From Altericroceibacterium endophyticum (lineage in GTDB: Bacteria > Pseudomonadota > Alphaproteobacteria > Sphingomonadales > Sphingomonadaceae), in contig NZ_WTYT01000003.1 of assembly GCF_009827595.1 (NCBI RefSeq), positions 248,001-312,000 of the forward strand: a DNA stretch of 64,000 bases. Reading direction: 5' to 3'. The position numbers and the translations under genes were made by a program. The notes under the pieces are model-generated. The model was not told the DNA's origin and did not search any database. It saw only the letters and a program-made list of their open reading frames with translations. This document shows positions 28,030 through 36,552 of this stretch, piece by piece; the first letter of the stretch is position 1; each line of letters begins with the position of its first letter.

Positions 28030-28563
28030 TCAAGCGTTCGGATCGACCGGATTCGAAATGAACCCGATGGTCGGATAACCGGCTGCCTGGACGTTGAAGA
28101 TCGTACCCGCGACACAGCGCCAGGGTGCATCGACATCCCCGCGGATGTGAACCTGCGGGATCTTTTCGGGATCCTGCATGATCGCTTCGATGCCGCCTTC
28201 ACGCTGCACGACATTGTCGAGACGTTCGAACGCCTTGTCATAAAGTTCCTGCGATGTGACCGGGGTGATATTGTTGAAATACACCCGGCATTCGCCGTCG
28301 CGTGCTGCACCCGTATAACCCGGATCGCCCGCAGTGCGGCCTTCCGAATCGGTGGTCGTGACGGTCAGCAGGAGATTTTCGACCTTGTCCTTGGATTCGG
28401 TCGATTCGAAGACTGGAATTTCCAGTTCTTCGATAGTCTGGATGGCGACCGGAACAGCGATAAGGAAGATGATCAGGAGCACCAGCATCACGTCCACGAG
28501 AGGCGTGGTGTTGATGTCTGACATCGGGGTTTCGCTGCCGCCGCCGCCTGCAGATATGGCCAT
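28030..28563 (-). CDS. exbD: ExbD/TolR-family biopolymer transport protein (first copy, longer periplasmic domain)
   Basis: A 177-residue ExbD homologue. MSDINTTPLVDVMLVLLIIF contains the conserved aspartate of the single membrane helix. The periplasmic part is about 35 residues longer than that of its neighbour and contains two cysteines (GECRV and WRCVAG), perhaps a disulfide. With ExbB and the shorter ExbD it would make a two-ExbD proton channel, as in several sphingomonad and xanthomonad tonB clusters. It lies between exbB and the second exbD, with a strong hairpin upstream (28601-28635). Confidence 0.92.
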   Translation of the reverse strand: MAISAGGGGSETPMSDINTTPLVDVMLVLLIIFLIAVPVAIQTIEELEIPVFESTESKDKVENLLLTVTTTDSEGRTAGDPGYTGAARDGECRVYFNNITPVTSQELYDKAFERLDNVVQREGGIEAIMQDPEKIPQVHIRGDVDAPWRCVAGTIFNVQAAGYPTIGFISNPVDPNA

Positions 28564-28600
28564 GGTCTAGTCCTAACTCAAAGCTTCGTTGCGATTTGGG

Positions 28601-28635
28601 AGGAACGGGCGGCCCGCATGCCGGAGCCCGTTCCT
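28601..28635 (-). other. Intercistronic hairpin between exbB and exbD
   Basis: AGGAACGGGC (28601-28610) and GCCCGTTCCT (28626-28635) are perfect 10-bp inverted repeats with a 15-base GC-rich loop, 26 bases downstream of the exbB stop. No T-run, so it may stabilise the exbB message or act as an attenuator. Confidence 0.65.
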
Positions 28636-28660
28636 GCCCGAACGATCCTGGTTAGCTGGA

Positions 28661-29449
28661 TCAGGCCTTCGGCGCCGGCTTGGCTGCCGCAGGAGCGGTT
28701 TTCGTAGCCTTGCCAGCCTGCTGCGTTGACGTTGCGGTCATTACGGCAGGCTTCACAGCACCATGCGAGGTGAAGTTGGCCAGCAGATCGGTCGAGAAGC
28801 CATTCAGCAATTCGGCGATACGCTTGTTGCGAGCCTGCAGCCAGTTATAGGCAAGCACAGCAGGAACAGCCACGAGCAGACCGATGGCGGTCATGATCAG
28901 AGCTTCACCAACCGGGCCAGCGACCTTGTCGATCGAAGCGGAGCCAGCGAGGCCGATGTTGATCAGGGCGCGATAGATGCCGATAACCGTACCAAGCAGA
29001 CCGATGAACGGTGCGGTAGCACCCACGGTTGCGAGGAAGGACAGGCCGCCGGCGAGCTTGGCATTCACTGCTGCTTCCGAGCGAGCCAGCGAACCGTGCA
29101 GCCAGTCATGGGCTTCCAGTTCGTCATTCATCTTGCCGTGCTGTGCTTCGGCAGCGAGACCATCGTCGGCGATCTGGCGCCATGCGCTGTTCTTTTCGAG
29201 CTTGGTCGCACCTTCCTTGACGGTGTTGGCGCGCCAGAAGCTCGTACGAACCGCCTTGTACTGACGCATGATCTTGTTCTGCTCGAGCAGCTTGGTGATC
29301 AGGATGTAGAAAGAGCCGGCTGACATGATGACCAGCACGGTGAAAATCGACCAGGCGATAAGACCGCCCTGGTTGAGAGCTTCCATGAAGCCGAATTTGT
29401 TCTGCGGAGCCGCTTCGCCACCGGCGGCGGCTAGGATATCGATAAGCAT
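28661..29449 (-). CDS. exbB: ExbB/TolQ-family proton channel
   Basis: A 262-residue inner-membrane protein with the MotA/TolQ/ExbB channel domain. Membrane segments are near residues 25-50, 145-170 and 190-210; the diagnostic [20 protein letters not shown] and [21 protein letters not shown] blocks hold the threonines lining the proton path. The C-terminal tail is Ala/Lys-rich ([18 protein letters not shown]), an extension not found in E. coli ExbB. It lies 84 bases after tonB across a perfect 13-bp hairpin. Confidence 0.95.
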   Translation of the reverse strand: MLIDILAAAGGEAAPQNKFGFMEALNQGGLIAWSIFTVLVIMSAGSFYILITKLLEQNKIMRQYKAVRTSFWRANTVKEGATKLEKNSAWRQIADDGLAAEAQHGKMNDELEAHDWLHGSLARSEAAVNAKLAGGLSFLATVGATAPFIGLLGTVIGIYRALINIGLAGSASIDKVAGPVGEALIMTAIGLLVAVPAVLAYNWLQARNKRIAELLNGFSTDLLANFTSHGAVKPAVMTATSTQQAGKATKTAPAAAKPAPKA

Positions 29450-29492
29450 GCGGGTAGTCCTCTTCTAAGACAAAAGCAGTTTTAATGATCAA

Positions 29493-29521
29493 GCGCCTCC
29501 GCCCACCCTGGGCGGAGGCGC
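29493..29521 (-). other. Perfect 13-bp hairpin between tonB and exbB
   Basis: GCGCCTCCGCCCA (29493-29505) and TGGGCGGAGGCGC (29509-29521) are exact inverted repeats with a three-base loop. On the minus strand it begins 12 bases after the tonB stop. The downstream sequence is TTGATCATTAAAA rather than a T-run, so partial termination or mRNA processing is more likely than a full stop. Confidence 0.75.
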
Positions 29522-29533
29522 GAAATTGTAAAC

Positions 29534-30208
29534 TTAGTCTGGAATGACCCAGCGCACGGCATTGCTATATGTGCCGGTCACTTCATCGCCATTGCCATTC
29601 GTTGCTGCACGGAAACGTGCACGACGGGTGACATTCTTACAGGTTGCTTCATCAAGATCGGGATGGCCACTCGAGCCGACGACCTGACAATTTTCAACCC
29701 GCCCGTTTGTGCCGACGGTGACCCGGAAACGGGTAACGCCTTCACGTTCCTCACGCAGGGCACGCGACGGATAGTCATTGGGCGTTGCCCATGTACCCGG
29801 GTTGTTGCGCGGCTGCGGCGGTTTGGGCTGCACGCGCGGAGCAGGCGGCGGCGGTGGCGGCGCAGGCGGAGCCGGCGGCGGCACGACCAGCGCAGGCGGC
29901 GCGGGCGGCGGAATTTCAATCTGAGTCACAATTTTAGGCGGCGTCCGGCTCACATTAATGGGAGGCGGGGGGGCCACGGGAGGTGGGGGTGCCGCGGGTT
30001 GTTCCGGCGGCGGCGGAGGCGGTTCATCCTCCGGCGGAGGTGGCGGTGGTTCCTCGATATCCACAGTCGTCACACGTTCGATCACCTGCTGAGCAGCCGA
30101 ATAGGCAAGCCCAGTGATCAGAGCGTAACCGATTGCAACGTGTATGAGGACAACGATGATAATCGCGACAATGCGCGAACCGCTCATCTGTTGGTCAGCG
30201 TATGCCAT
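29534..30208 (-). CDS. tonB: TonB energy-transducing protein
   Basis: A 224-residue protein with one N-terminal membrane helix (SRIVAIIIVVLIHVAIGYAL), a long proline-rich periplasmic linker (residues 50-130, repeats of PPPPEDEPPPP and APPAPPPPPP) and a C-terminal TonB domain (GVTRFRVTVGTNGRVENC, VVGSSGHPDLDEATCK). Two cysteines in the C-terminal domain are in positions that could pair. It delivers proton-motive energy to outer-membrane receptors such as the one at 12.6-15.8 kb. First gene of the operon with exbB and two exbD genes. Confidence 0.95.
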   Translation of the reverse strand: MAYADQQMSGSRIVAIIIVVLIHVAIGYALITGLAYSAAQQVIERVTTVDIEEPPPPPPEDEPPPPPPEQPAAPPPPVAPPPPINVSRTPPKIVTQIEIPPPAPPALVVPPPAPPAPPPPPPAPRVQPKPPQPRNNPGTWATPNDYPSRALREEREGVTRFRVTVGTNGRVENCQVVGSSGHPDLDEATCKNVTRRARFRAATNGNGDEVTGTYSNAVRWVIPD

Positions 30209-30554
30209 TCAGTCGCATCACTCCATTTGACAACGCCAGGCAAACGCCCAGCTTTGTATCTGACGGGAAACTTATCCTGTCAGATACTAGCGAAACTTGT
30301 CCACCCTGCAAAACCTTCTGGCGCAACTTCGGACCCGAAAAAACGCGCATCAGGAGAGTGGGACTATAATTATAAAGTTTGTTTTCCCACTTTTTCGGCG
30401 TCTTAGCGATGATCGTTAGCGTGAGCAAACGCTTTATCGGTTAACCTGCGATTCATACATGAATGCATTGTTACTTTTTAGAGATTTTCGGGAGCGAACC
30501 TGACGATCACACGTTTTGAATTGAGTCGATTCTCATCAGGAGTCCTTTTCCAGC
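30209..30554. promoter_or_regulatory. 346-base divergent intergenic region with a 12-bp inverted repeat in the tonB leader
   Basis: No gene is visible here. GTATCTGACGGG (30256-30267) and CCTGTCAGATAC (30276-30287) pair with one G-T, in what would be the tonB 5' leader, about 50 bases before its start. A palindromic TATAATTATA (30365-30374) gives a -10-like box on both strands but I see no good -35. The far side (30440-30554) leads into the plus-strand gene, with GGAG at 30539. I could not identify a clear Fur box. Confidence 0.45.
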
Positions 30555-31430
30555 ATGACATTGCAGCTGCCCCCCTTTCGCCATCTTGCGCTCGTGCTTT
30601 CGCCATTGATTGCTGGGGGCTGCGCCATGCCGGGAAGTGCCCAACCTGTTTCCTCCACGTCTGCGCAGGCTGCGGCGGATGCGCCGACCTTTGCCGATCT
30701 GGCTACATTGGTGGATCGTTCCGACATGGTGATCCGCGCGCAAATCACTGATCAGGCGACCGTGGAGCCGGAGCGATCCGCAGGGCTGCAGCCCGGCCAT
30801 GTCCGCCTCTATCTTGAGGCAGATACGCAGGCGCTTCTTTTTGGCTCTGCCGCGGTGGGGGAGAAGCTCAAATATCTTGTCGATTTGCCGCTCACTGAAA
30901 ATGGCAAGGCGCCGAAAGTGAAGAAGCAGTCCGTTCTGTTATTCGGCAAAAACGTGGCCGGGCGCCCGGGGCAATTCAGTCTGGTGACACCCGATGCGCA
31001 ATTGCCGGCAACACCCGAGCTCGAAGCGACGGTGCGTAAGTTGCTGGGTGAGATGACCGCCCCGGATGCCTTGCCCCGCGTTACCGGAATACAGGATGTG
31101 ATGTCGGTGCGCGGCAATCTGGCCGGAGAATCCGAAACCCAGATATTTTTCAATACGAAGAGCGGAGCGCCGGTTTCCATCAGCGTGGTGCGGCGACCGA
31201 ATATGGACCCCCGCTGGGGCGTTTCATGGAGTGAAATCGTCGACCAATCCGCACAGCCGCCTGAGCCGAACACGATGGAATGGTACCGAATCGCCTGCCT
31301 GATGCCCGATGAGATACCCGAATCGGCGTTTTTGCAGTCAGAATCGGCGCCGCGCTATCAGGCCCAGGTCGATTATGAATTTGTCCGGCGTGATCTGGGC
31401 GAATGTACGCGAAATATCACCAGCAGCTGA
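30555..31430 (+). CDS. Exported protein of unknown function
   Basis: A 291-residue protein I do not recognise. An N-terminal hydrophobic segment (LALVLSPLIAGGCAMPGS) suggests export; the AGGC could be a weak lipobox. After a Ser/Ala linker there is a possible beta-rich domain (VIRAQITDQATVEPERSAG, VRLYLEADTQALLFG, LKYLVDLPL), then FSLVTPDAQLPATPELEATV and a C-terminal region with two cysteines (IACLMPDE, LGECTRN). Codon use is like its neighbours. It diverges from tonB and ends just before hom. Probably an envelope protein of sphingomonads; there is no firmer evidence. Confidence 0.8.
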   Translation: MTLQLPPFRHLALVLSPLIAGGCAMPGSAQPVSSTSAQAAADAPTFADLATLVDRSDMVIRAQITDQATVEPERSAGLQPGHVRLYLEADTQALLFGSAAVGEKLKYLVDLPLTENGKAPKVKKQSVLLFGKNVAGRPGQFSLVTPDAQLPATPELEATVRKLLGEMTAPDALPRVTGIQDVMSVRGNLAGESETQIFFNTKSGAPVSISVVRRPNMDPRWGVSWSEIVDQSAQPPEPNTMEWYRIACLMPDEIPESAFLQSESAPRYQAQVDYEFVRRDLGECTRNITSS

Positions 31431-31455
31431 AAAAAGGATGACATCGCCCTAGCCA

Positions 31456-31473
31456 AGGCGGTTCCAGCCGCCT
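31456..31473 (+). other. Short hairpin before hom
   Basis: AGGCGG (31456-31461) and CCGCCT (31468-31473) pair around TTCCAG, about 30 bases ahead of hom. It may end the preceding transcript, but no T-run follows. Confidence 0.35.
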
Positions 31474-31506
31474 AATTCCCGCGCCGTTGAAGCATAGGGG
31501 AGAAAA

Positions 31507-32814
31507 ATGGCTACACCGTTACGCATCGCACTTGCCGGCCTGGGGACTGTGGGCGCCGGTGTCATTCGTCTTCTTGAAGCCAATGGCGCATTGATTGAAC
31601 GGCGCGCCGGGCGTCCGATCCAGATTACGGCGGTCAGCGCCCGCGACCGGACCAAGGATCGCGGCGTCGATCTGTCTCCTTATGCCTGGGAAGATGACAT
31701 GACGGCCATGGCGGCCCGTGATGATGTCGATGTGGTGGTGGAGCTTGTCGGTGGTTCGGATGGACCTGCGCTGACATTGGCGCGCAATACGCTGCAATCC
31801 GGCAAGTCTCTGGTTACTGCGAATAAGGCCATGATTGCGCATCACGGCCTGTCTCTGGCGCAAAGCGCGGAGGCGCAAGGCGTCGCTCTCAAATATGAAG
31901 CGGCAGTGGCTGGCGGCATTCCGGTGGTGAAGGGCATGCGCGAAGGCGCGGCCGCGAATGTTATCGAGCGGATTTACGGCATTCTCAACGGCACGTGTAA
32001 TTATGTGCTTTCGACCATGGAAGATACCGGCCGCGACTTTGACGATGTGCTGAAGGAAGCACAGGACCTCGGCTATGCCGAGGCAGATCCCGGTTTCGAT
32101 ATTGATGGCGTCGACGCAGCGCATAAATTGTCGATCCTGGCATCCATCGCCTTTGGCACGCGGCTTGATTTTCAGGCGGTCGACATGATCGGCATCACGC
32201 GTGTTCGCGCGGCGGATATCGCGCAGGCCGCATCGCTGGGCTATGTCATCCGCCTGATCGGTATGGCCGATGTTGATCATGACGATGAAGGTGCCCGCCT
32301 GTTGCAGCGCGTGCAGCCTTACCTTGTGCCGCTCGATCATCCGCTGGCCGCAGTTGATGGCCCGACCAATGCGGTGGTGGCAGAGGGCAATTTTGTCGGC
32401 CGCCTGCTGTTTCAGGGCGCCGGTGCGGGTGATGGCCCCACCGCCAGCGCGGTGATGGCCGATATTATCGATATCGCGCGCGGCGAGCTGGGCGCGCCCT
32501 TCTCGATCCCCGTCGCGGAACTGGAAGAAATGCCGCGTGCTGATGCCGGCCACCGGATCAGCCGTACCTATCTGCGCTTCATCGTCGCGGATCGCCCTGG
32601 TGTTCTGGCCGAAATCACGGCCGCAATGCGCGATGCCGGTGTTTCGATAGAAAGCCTGATCCAGAAAGGTGAGCCTGCCAATGGCGATGATGTGCTGGTC
32701 GCCATCGTCACGCATGAGGCGCCCGAACATTGCATTACAGAGGCGCTGAAGCTGCTCGAAGGATCGGCCAGCATTACCGAACCGCCTCTGGTCATGCGGC
32801 TGCTCGGCTCCTGA
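31507..32814 (+). CDS. hom: Homoserine dehydrogenase
   Basis: This enzyme reduces aspartate semialdehyde to homoserine on the way to threonine and methionine. The 435-residue protein has the NAD(P) motif LAGLGTVGAGVIRLL at the N-terminus, the catalytic segment with GLSLAQSAEAQGVALKYEAAV and GTCNYVLSTM, and DPGFDIDGVDAAHKLSIL. A C-terminal ACT domain (FIVADRPGVLAEITAAMRDA) gives allosteric control. GGGGAG precedes the ATG by five bases. It connects functionally to thrS, 20 kb away, whose leader senses threonyl-tRNA. No thrB/thrC lies in the window. Confidence 0.96.
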   Translation: MATPLRIALAGLGTVGAGVIRLLEANGALIERRAGRPIQITAVSARDRTKDRGVDLSPYAWEDDMTAMAARDDVDVVVELVGGSDGPALTLARNTLQSGKSLVTANKAMIAHHGLSLAQSAEAQGVALKYEAAVAGGIPVVKGMREGAAANVIERIYGILNGTCNYVLSTMEDTGRDFDDVLKEAQDLGYAEADPGFDIDGVDAAHKLSILASIAFGTRLDFQAVDMIGITRVRAADIAQAASLGYVIRLIGMADVDHDDEGARLLQRVQPYLVPLDHPLAAVDGPTNAVVAEGNFVGRLLFQGAGAGDGPTASAVMADIIDIARGELGAPFSIPVAELEEMPRADAGHRISRTYLRFIVADRPGVLAEITAAMRDAGVSIESLIQKGEPANGDDVLVAIVTHEAPEHCITEALKLLEGSASITEPPLVMRLLGS

Positions 32815-32832
32815 CCTCGATGACACCGATCG

Positions 32833-33297
32833 CTATGGTCCCGGTATTTCACCGCGGGCCATGCGATCGGCATCCGAACCCGGTGGTGGCTCGGGCAGCT
32901 TGCTGAAATCCACTATATAGGCAGGCGGCGGCGGGCATTTATTCAAAAAGCAGCCCCCGGACATGGTGCCGGGTCCTTTGAAAATCCCGTCCCCCGCCAC
33001 GTCCGGCGCGCGCGGAATCCCGTCATCAAGCGCTTGCGCTGATCGCGGGTCGGTTGTGCTGGTCGGGTTGACCCTGAAATCCGAATCGTCCTGCGGCAAG
33101 GCGCAGACCACCAGTTCGCCGGGTGTTTGCGCCTCGGGGCATTTCGGTTTGGCGAGCTGCGGCGGGCCATAAACTTCCCGAGCCTTGGCGAGTGCATCTT
33201 CGGCCGTTGGGCCCGTATTGTCAGCAGCCACAATTTTTGCGGGTGCACTAAGTAATAGCGCAACAACCAAAGCAATTGTGGCCGTTAATCTCGACAT
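32833..33297 (-). CDS. Exported protein of unknown function
   Basis: A 154-residue protein with a clear signal peptide (LTATIALVVALLLSAPAKIVAA). The mature part has a CPEAQTPGELVVCALP segment and, further on, GGCFLNKCPPPPAYIVD, so four cysteines that could form disulfides. It is rich in Pro, Asp and Gly with little regular structure. I do not recognise a domain. It is convergent with hom and divergent from glpX, and is a single-gene unit. Confidence 0.8.
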   Translation of the reverse strand: MSRLTATIALVVALLLSAPAKIVAADNTGPTAEDALAKAREVYGPPQLAKPKCPEAQTPGELVVCALPQDDSDFRVNPTSTTDPRSAQALDDGIPRAPDVAGDGIFKGPGTMSGGCFLNKCPPPPAYIVDFSKLPEPPPGSDADRMARGEIPGP

Positions 33298-33352
33298 CGA
33301 CTATTCTCCGCCCTAAGCGCTTATCCGTAATGAATTCGGGAGTGAATTGGAC

Positions 33353-34333
33353 ATGAATGCTACGCCTTCCACACCAGCCAGCAATATACTTGATCGGGTG
33401 CTCGTGCTCGAAATGGTTCGGGTTACCGAAGCAGCCGCTATTGCGGCGTCTAAACTGGTGGGGCGTGGCGATGAAAAAGCAGCCGATGCCGCCGCAGTAG
33501 AAGCCATGCGTGAAGCCTTCGACGAGCTTTACATGGATGGCACCGTGGTGATCGGCGAAGGCGAACGCGATGAAGCACCGATGCTGTATATCGGTGAAAA
33601 GGTCGGCGGTGCACCTGGCAAGGGGCCGAAGATCGATATCGCTCTCGACCCACTGGAAGGCACCACCATCACGGCGAAGGCCGGCCCCAATGCTCTGGCT
33701 GTGCTCGCCGCAGCGGAAGAAGGCTGCCTGCTTAACGCGCCTGATGTCTATATGCAGAAGATCGCAATTGGCCCCGGCTATCCGGAAGGTGTGATCAGCC
33801 TGGAAAAAAGCGTCACTGAAAATGTCGAATCCGTCGCGGCGGCCAAAGGGGTGGAGCCTGCCGATATTATCGTCTGCGTACTCGACCGCCCGCGTCACGC
33901 GGAAATGATCGAGGAATTGCGCAAGATCGGCTGCGGCATACACCTGATTCCAGATGGTGACGTGGCCGGTGTGATCGCCACTTCGGATGAAGACACCACG
34001 ATCGATATCTATATGGGCTCGGGCGGCGCGCCTGAAGGCGTGCTGGCGGCGGCGGCCCTGCGTTGTATCGGCGGTCAGTTCAACGGCAAGCTGATCTTCC
34101 GCAATGATGATGAGCGTGAACGGGCCCGTAAATGGGGCATTGAAGATCTCGATCGGATCTATCTGCTGAATGATCTGGCCAAGGGCGATTGCATTTTCGC
34201 GGCCACCGGCGTGACCGATGGGTCGCTGCTCAAAGGCGTGAAGCGCAAGAACAAGATGATGACGACGGAAAGCGTCGTGATGCGCGCGAGCTCCGGCACG
34301 GTGCGCTGGGTGCGCGGCGAACACCGTTACTGA
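33353..34333 (+). CDS. glpX: Fructose-1,6-bisphosphatase class II (GlpX)
   Basis: This enzyme removes the 1-phosphate of fructose 1,6-bisphosphate in gluconeogenesis. The protein is 326 residues. Motifs of the Li+-sensitive phosphatase fold: VIGEGERDEAPMLYIGE, IALDPLEGTTITAKAG (metal-binding DPLEGTT), and GSGGAPEGVLAAAALRC for sugar phosphate binding. The ATG at 33353 was used, with CGGGAG ten bases upstream; a TTG at 33347 is less likely. A large stem-loop follows its stop (34343-34373). Confidence 0.95.
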   Translation: MNATPSTPASNILDRVLVLEMVRVTEAAAIAASKLVGRGDEKAADAAAVEAMREAFDELYMDGTVVIGEGERDEAPMLYIGEKVGGAPGKGPKIDIALDPLEGTTITAKAGPNALAVLAAAEEGCLLNAPDVYMQKIAIGPGYPEGVISLEKSVTENVESVAAAKGVEPADIIVCVLDRPRHAEMIEELRKIGCGIHLIPDGDVAGVIATSDEDTTIDIYMGSGGAPEGVLAAAALRCIGGQFNGKLIFRNDDERERARKWGIEDLDRIYLLNDLAKGDCIFAATGVTDGSLLKGVKRKNKMMTTESVVMRASSGTVRWVRGEHRY

Positions 34334-34342
34334 AGACAGCGG

Positions 34343-34373
34343 GTGCCACCGGAGCCGATAGCTCAGGTGGCAC
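34343..34373 (+). other. Extended stem-loop after glpX
   Basis: GTGCCACC (34343-34350) pairs with GGTGGCAC (34366-34373) and, nested, GAGC (34352-34355) with GCTC (34361-34364), with one mismatch between stems and a CGATA loop. It may be a terminator or processing hairpin between glpX and prs; there is no T-run. Confidence 0.6.
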
Positions 34374-34493
34374 ACCCGTGCCAAAAAGGCGGTCTTCGCA
34401 TTGTCCGGCCACGGCGCAGGTTGCATTCGTGTGACTCTGCGCTAGAGCGCCGGACAGCACCATTTCGCGCGCCGATAAAAGAGGTACTCCGCA

Positions 34494-35429
34494 ATGAAGA
34501 TCATGGCCGGCAATTCCAATTTGCCGCTCGCCCGGGCGATCGCCGCCTATCTGGAAATGCCGCTGACTGATGCCAGCGTGCGCCGTTTCGCGGATGAGGA
34601 GATCTTTGTAGAGATCCTCGACAATGTTCGCGGCGAAGACGTTTTCCTTATTCAGTCCACGTCATTCCCGGCGAATGACAATCTGATGGAATTGCTGATC
34701 TGCATCGATGCGCTCAGACGCGCTTCGGCCCGCCGGATCACCGCCGTGGTACCCTATTTCGGCTATGCCCGTCAGGATCGCAAACCCGGCCCCCGCACCC
34801 CGATTTCAGCCAAATTGGTAGCCAATCTGATCACCGAAGCTGGGGCAGACCGCGTGTTGTCGGTTGATCTCCATGCCGGGCAGATTCAGGGCTTCTTCGA
34901 TATTCCAACCGACAATCTCTATGCTGCGCCGACCATGGCCGCCGATATTCAGGCGCGTTATGGCGATGAAGAGCTGATGGTTGTTTCCCCCGATGTTGGC
35001 GGCGTTGTGCGCGCCCGCGCCCTTGCGAAGCGACTTGATAATGCGCCTCTGGCCATTGTCGATAAGCGCCGTGAACGTCCCGGCGAATCGGAAGTGATGA
35101 ATATTATCGGTGACGTGCAGGGCCGTGCCTGCGTGCTGATCGACGATATCATCGATTCGGGCGGCACCTTGTGCAATGCGGCGCAGGCCTTGCTGGATCA
35201 GGGGGCAAAGAGCGTTGCAGCTTACATCACGCATGGTGTTCTGTCCGGCGGCGCCGTGGCCCGGATCGACAAATCCGCGCTGAAGGAACTGGTGATTACC
35301 GACACCATCCTGCCGACCGAAGCGACGATGCAGAGCGACCGTATCCGCAACCTGACCATCGCCCCGCTGATTGGCGAAGCCGTGCGGCGGATTGCGGATG
35401 AAAGTTCGGTTTCCAGCCTGTTCGATTGA
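34494..35429 (+). CDS. prs: Ribose-phosphate pyrophosphokinase (PRPP synthetase)
   Basis: This enzyme makes phosphoribosyl pyrophosphate for nucleotides, histidine and tryptophan. The 311-residue class I protein shows the pyrophosphate and ribose loops: [57 protein letters not shown] and the PRPP-binding [16 protein letters not shown]. It begins at an ATG 9 bases after GAGGT. It lies downstream of glpX and convergent with an AraC-type gene. Confidence 0.96.
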   Translation: MKIMAGNSNLPLARAIAAYLEMPLTDASVRRFADEEIFVEILDNVRGEDVFLIQSTSFPANDNLMELLICIDALRRASARRITAVVPYFGYARQDRKPGPRTPISAKLVANLITEAGADRVLSVDLHAGQIQGFFDIPTDNLYAAPTMAADIQARYGDEELMVVSPDVGGVVRARALAKRLDNAPLAIVDKRRERPGESEVMNIIGDVQGRACVLIDDIIDSGGTLCNAAQALLDQGAKSVAAYITHGVLSGGAVARIDKSALKELVITDTILPTEATMQSDRIRNLTIAPLIGEAVRRIADESSVSSLFD

Positions 35430-35451
35430 TCTGTCGGCGCCGGAACCGTTA

Positions 35452-35474
35452 GCCCTGAGCCGTTGGCTCGGGGC
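35452..35474. terminator. Bidirectional terminator-like hairpin between prs and the AraC-family gene
   Basis: GCCCTGAGCC (35452-35461) and GGCTCGGGGC (35465-35474) pair over 10 bp with one G-T and a 3-base loop; flanking CCGG/CCGG arms extend it. It sits between convergent genes. No T-run. Confidence 0.6.
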
Positions 35475-35497
35475 GCGGTCCGGCGGCCGATGACCGC

Positions 35498-36457
35498 TCA
35501 ATCATCGCGCCAGGGTGGGCGGTCATCCGGTTCTATCCGGGCCAGTTCCTCCAGTCGCCGTGATTGGCGCGTTTCCAGATTGAGCGTTAAGAGCGGCTTT
35601 GCGTGAATGGCGAATTGATGCGGCGTGGCGCCGAAAAATGTCGCGAATTCGCGTATCTGATGGGATTGATCGCAATAGCGGAGCAGGGTCTCTGCTTCTT
35701 CCTTGCTATCAGCGACACCGCAAAGCTGTGACGCCAGGTCCAGTGCCCGCGCCCGCCGCAAAACCTGTTTCGGCGTCAGACCAAAATCCCGTTTCACCAA
35801 CCGTTCCAGTCGCCGGATCCCGACGTCATGCCGATCAGAGAAGTCGGATACGGACAGGTTCGGATTGGCAAAGCAGGCCTGATCAAATGCCGTGCAGAGC
35901 GGGTCCGGACGCCGCGCGCCCTTTGCGTCAATCAGCCGGATCAGGGCATTTTCGGCAATCTCCAGCCAATCCTCTGGTGTGCTCCCGGGTTCAAGAGCGC
36001 CGGTAAAATCCTGTTGCGCAAGGCCGAATTCCTCCACCGGCAAAATCCGGTCGACGATCTGATCGCTGCGCAACCGGGTTATGGCGTGCAGTGCGCCGGG
36101 CCGCAGCCCAATCCCCACCGTTGCAATCGGCCCGGTACAGGTGATGGGCATACGGTGGGAATGCGGGCCGAAGAGGAGGGCCTGTTTCTCATAATGGCCG
36201 GTGCCGTCCGCGGTCTCGGCGGTCCACTTGCCCTTCATAAGCATGCGAATATAGGTGATATCATTGCACATGCCGCAGGAGATGAAGGTGTCCTCCGGCG
36301 CATCCACTTGAGCCGCGACTAGACGGGCGACCCAAGGCTGTAAATCTGGCGAGGCAGGGCGGTTAATCGACAGTGGCAAACCTGAGTTTGTCTGACCGGT
36401 ATGCGAAACCAGCGGGCTTTTCACATTACTAGTGTTCGCATCTATTCTATCTGGCAT
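35498..36457 (-). CDS. AraC-family transcriptional regulator
   Basis: A 319-residue protein with an N-terminal sensor region (residues 40-190, including CGMCNDITYIRMLMKGKW and LFGPHSHRMPIT, similar to the DUF6597/cupin-like region of AraC-type proteins) and a C-terminal DNA-binding region with LSVSDFSDRHDVGIRRLERL and FGLTPKQVLRRARALDLASQ, the first and second helix-turn-helix. The ATG at 36457 has GGGGGT six bases upstream; the open frame goes on to 36487. It diverges from hisN, so the 95-base gap between them could carry regulation of hisN, itself, or both. The ligand is unknown. Confidence 0.85.
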   Translation of the reverse strand: MPDRIDANTSNVKSPLVSHTGQTNSGLPLSINRPASPDLQPWVARLVAAQVDAPEDTFISCGMCNDITYIRMLMKGKWTAETADGTGHYEKQALLFGPHSHRMPITCTGPIATVGIGLRPGALHAITRLRSDQIVDRILPVEEFGLAQQDFTGALEPGSTPEDWLEIAENALIRLIDAKGARRPDPLCTAFDQACFANPNLSVSDFSDRHDVGIRRLERLVKRDFGLTPKQVLRRARALDLASQLCGVADSKEEAETLLRYCDQSHQIREFATFFGATPHQFAIHAKPLLTLNLETRQSRRLEELARIEPDDRPPWRDD

Positions 36458-36552
36458 TAACGACCCCCTGCACATCAGTTTAGACAACGCAGACGATTTC
36501 GCAAATTGATTAAATCCGTGACACTTTTAGAGGACCGCATTGGCGATAATTC

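Noticed and set aside
29780..30060. Repetitive CCGCC/GGCGG tract suggesting a repeat array or CRISPR
   Set aside because: It is the coding sequence of the proline-rich linker of TonB, not spaced repeats.
34350..34490. tRNA-like sequence containing GCCGATAGCTCAG and a distant CACCA
   Set aside because: No anticodon stem, T-arm or acceptor stem can be drawn; the D-arm-like piece is part of the glpX hairpin.
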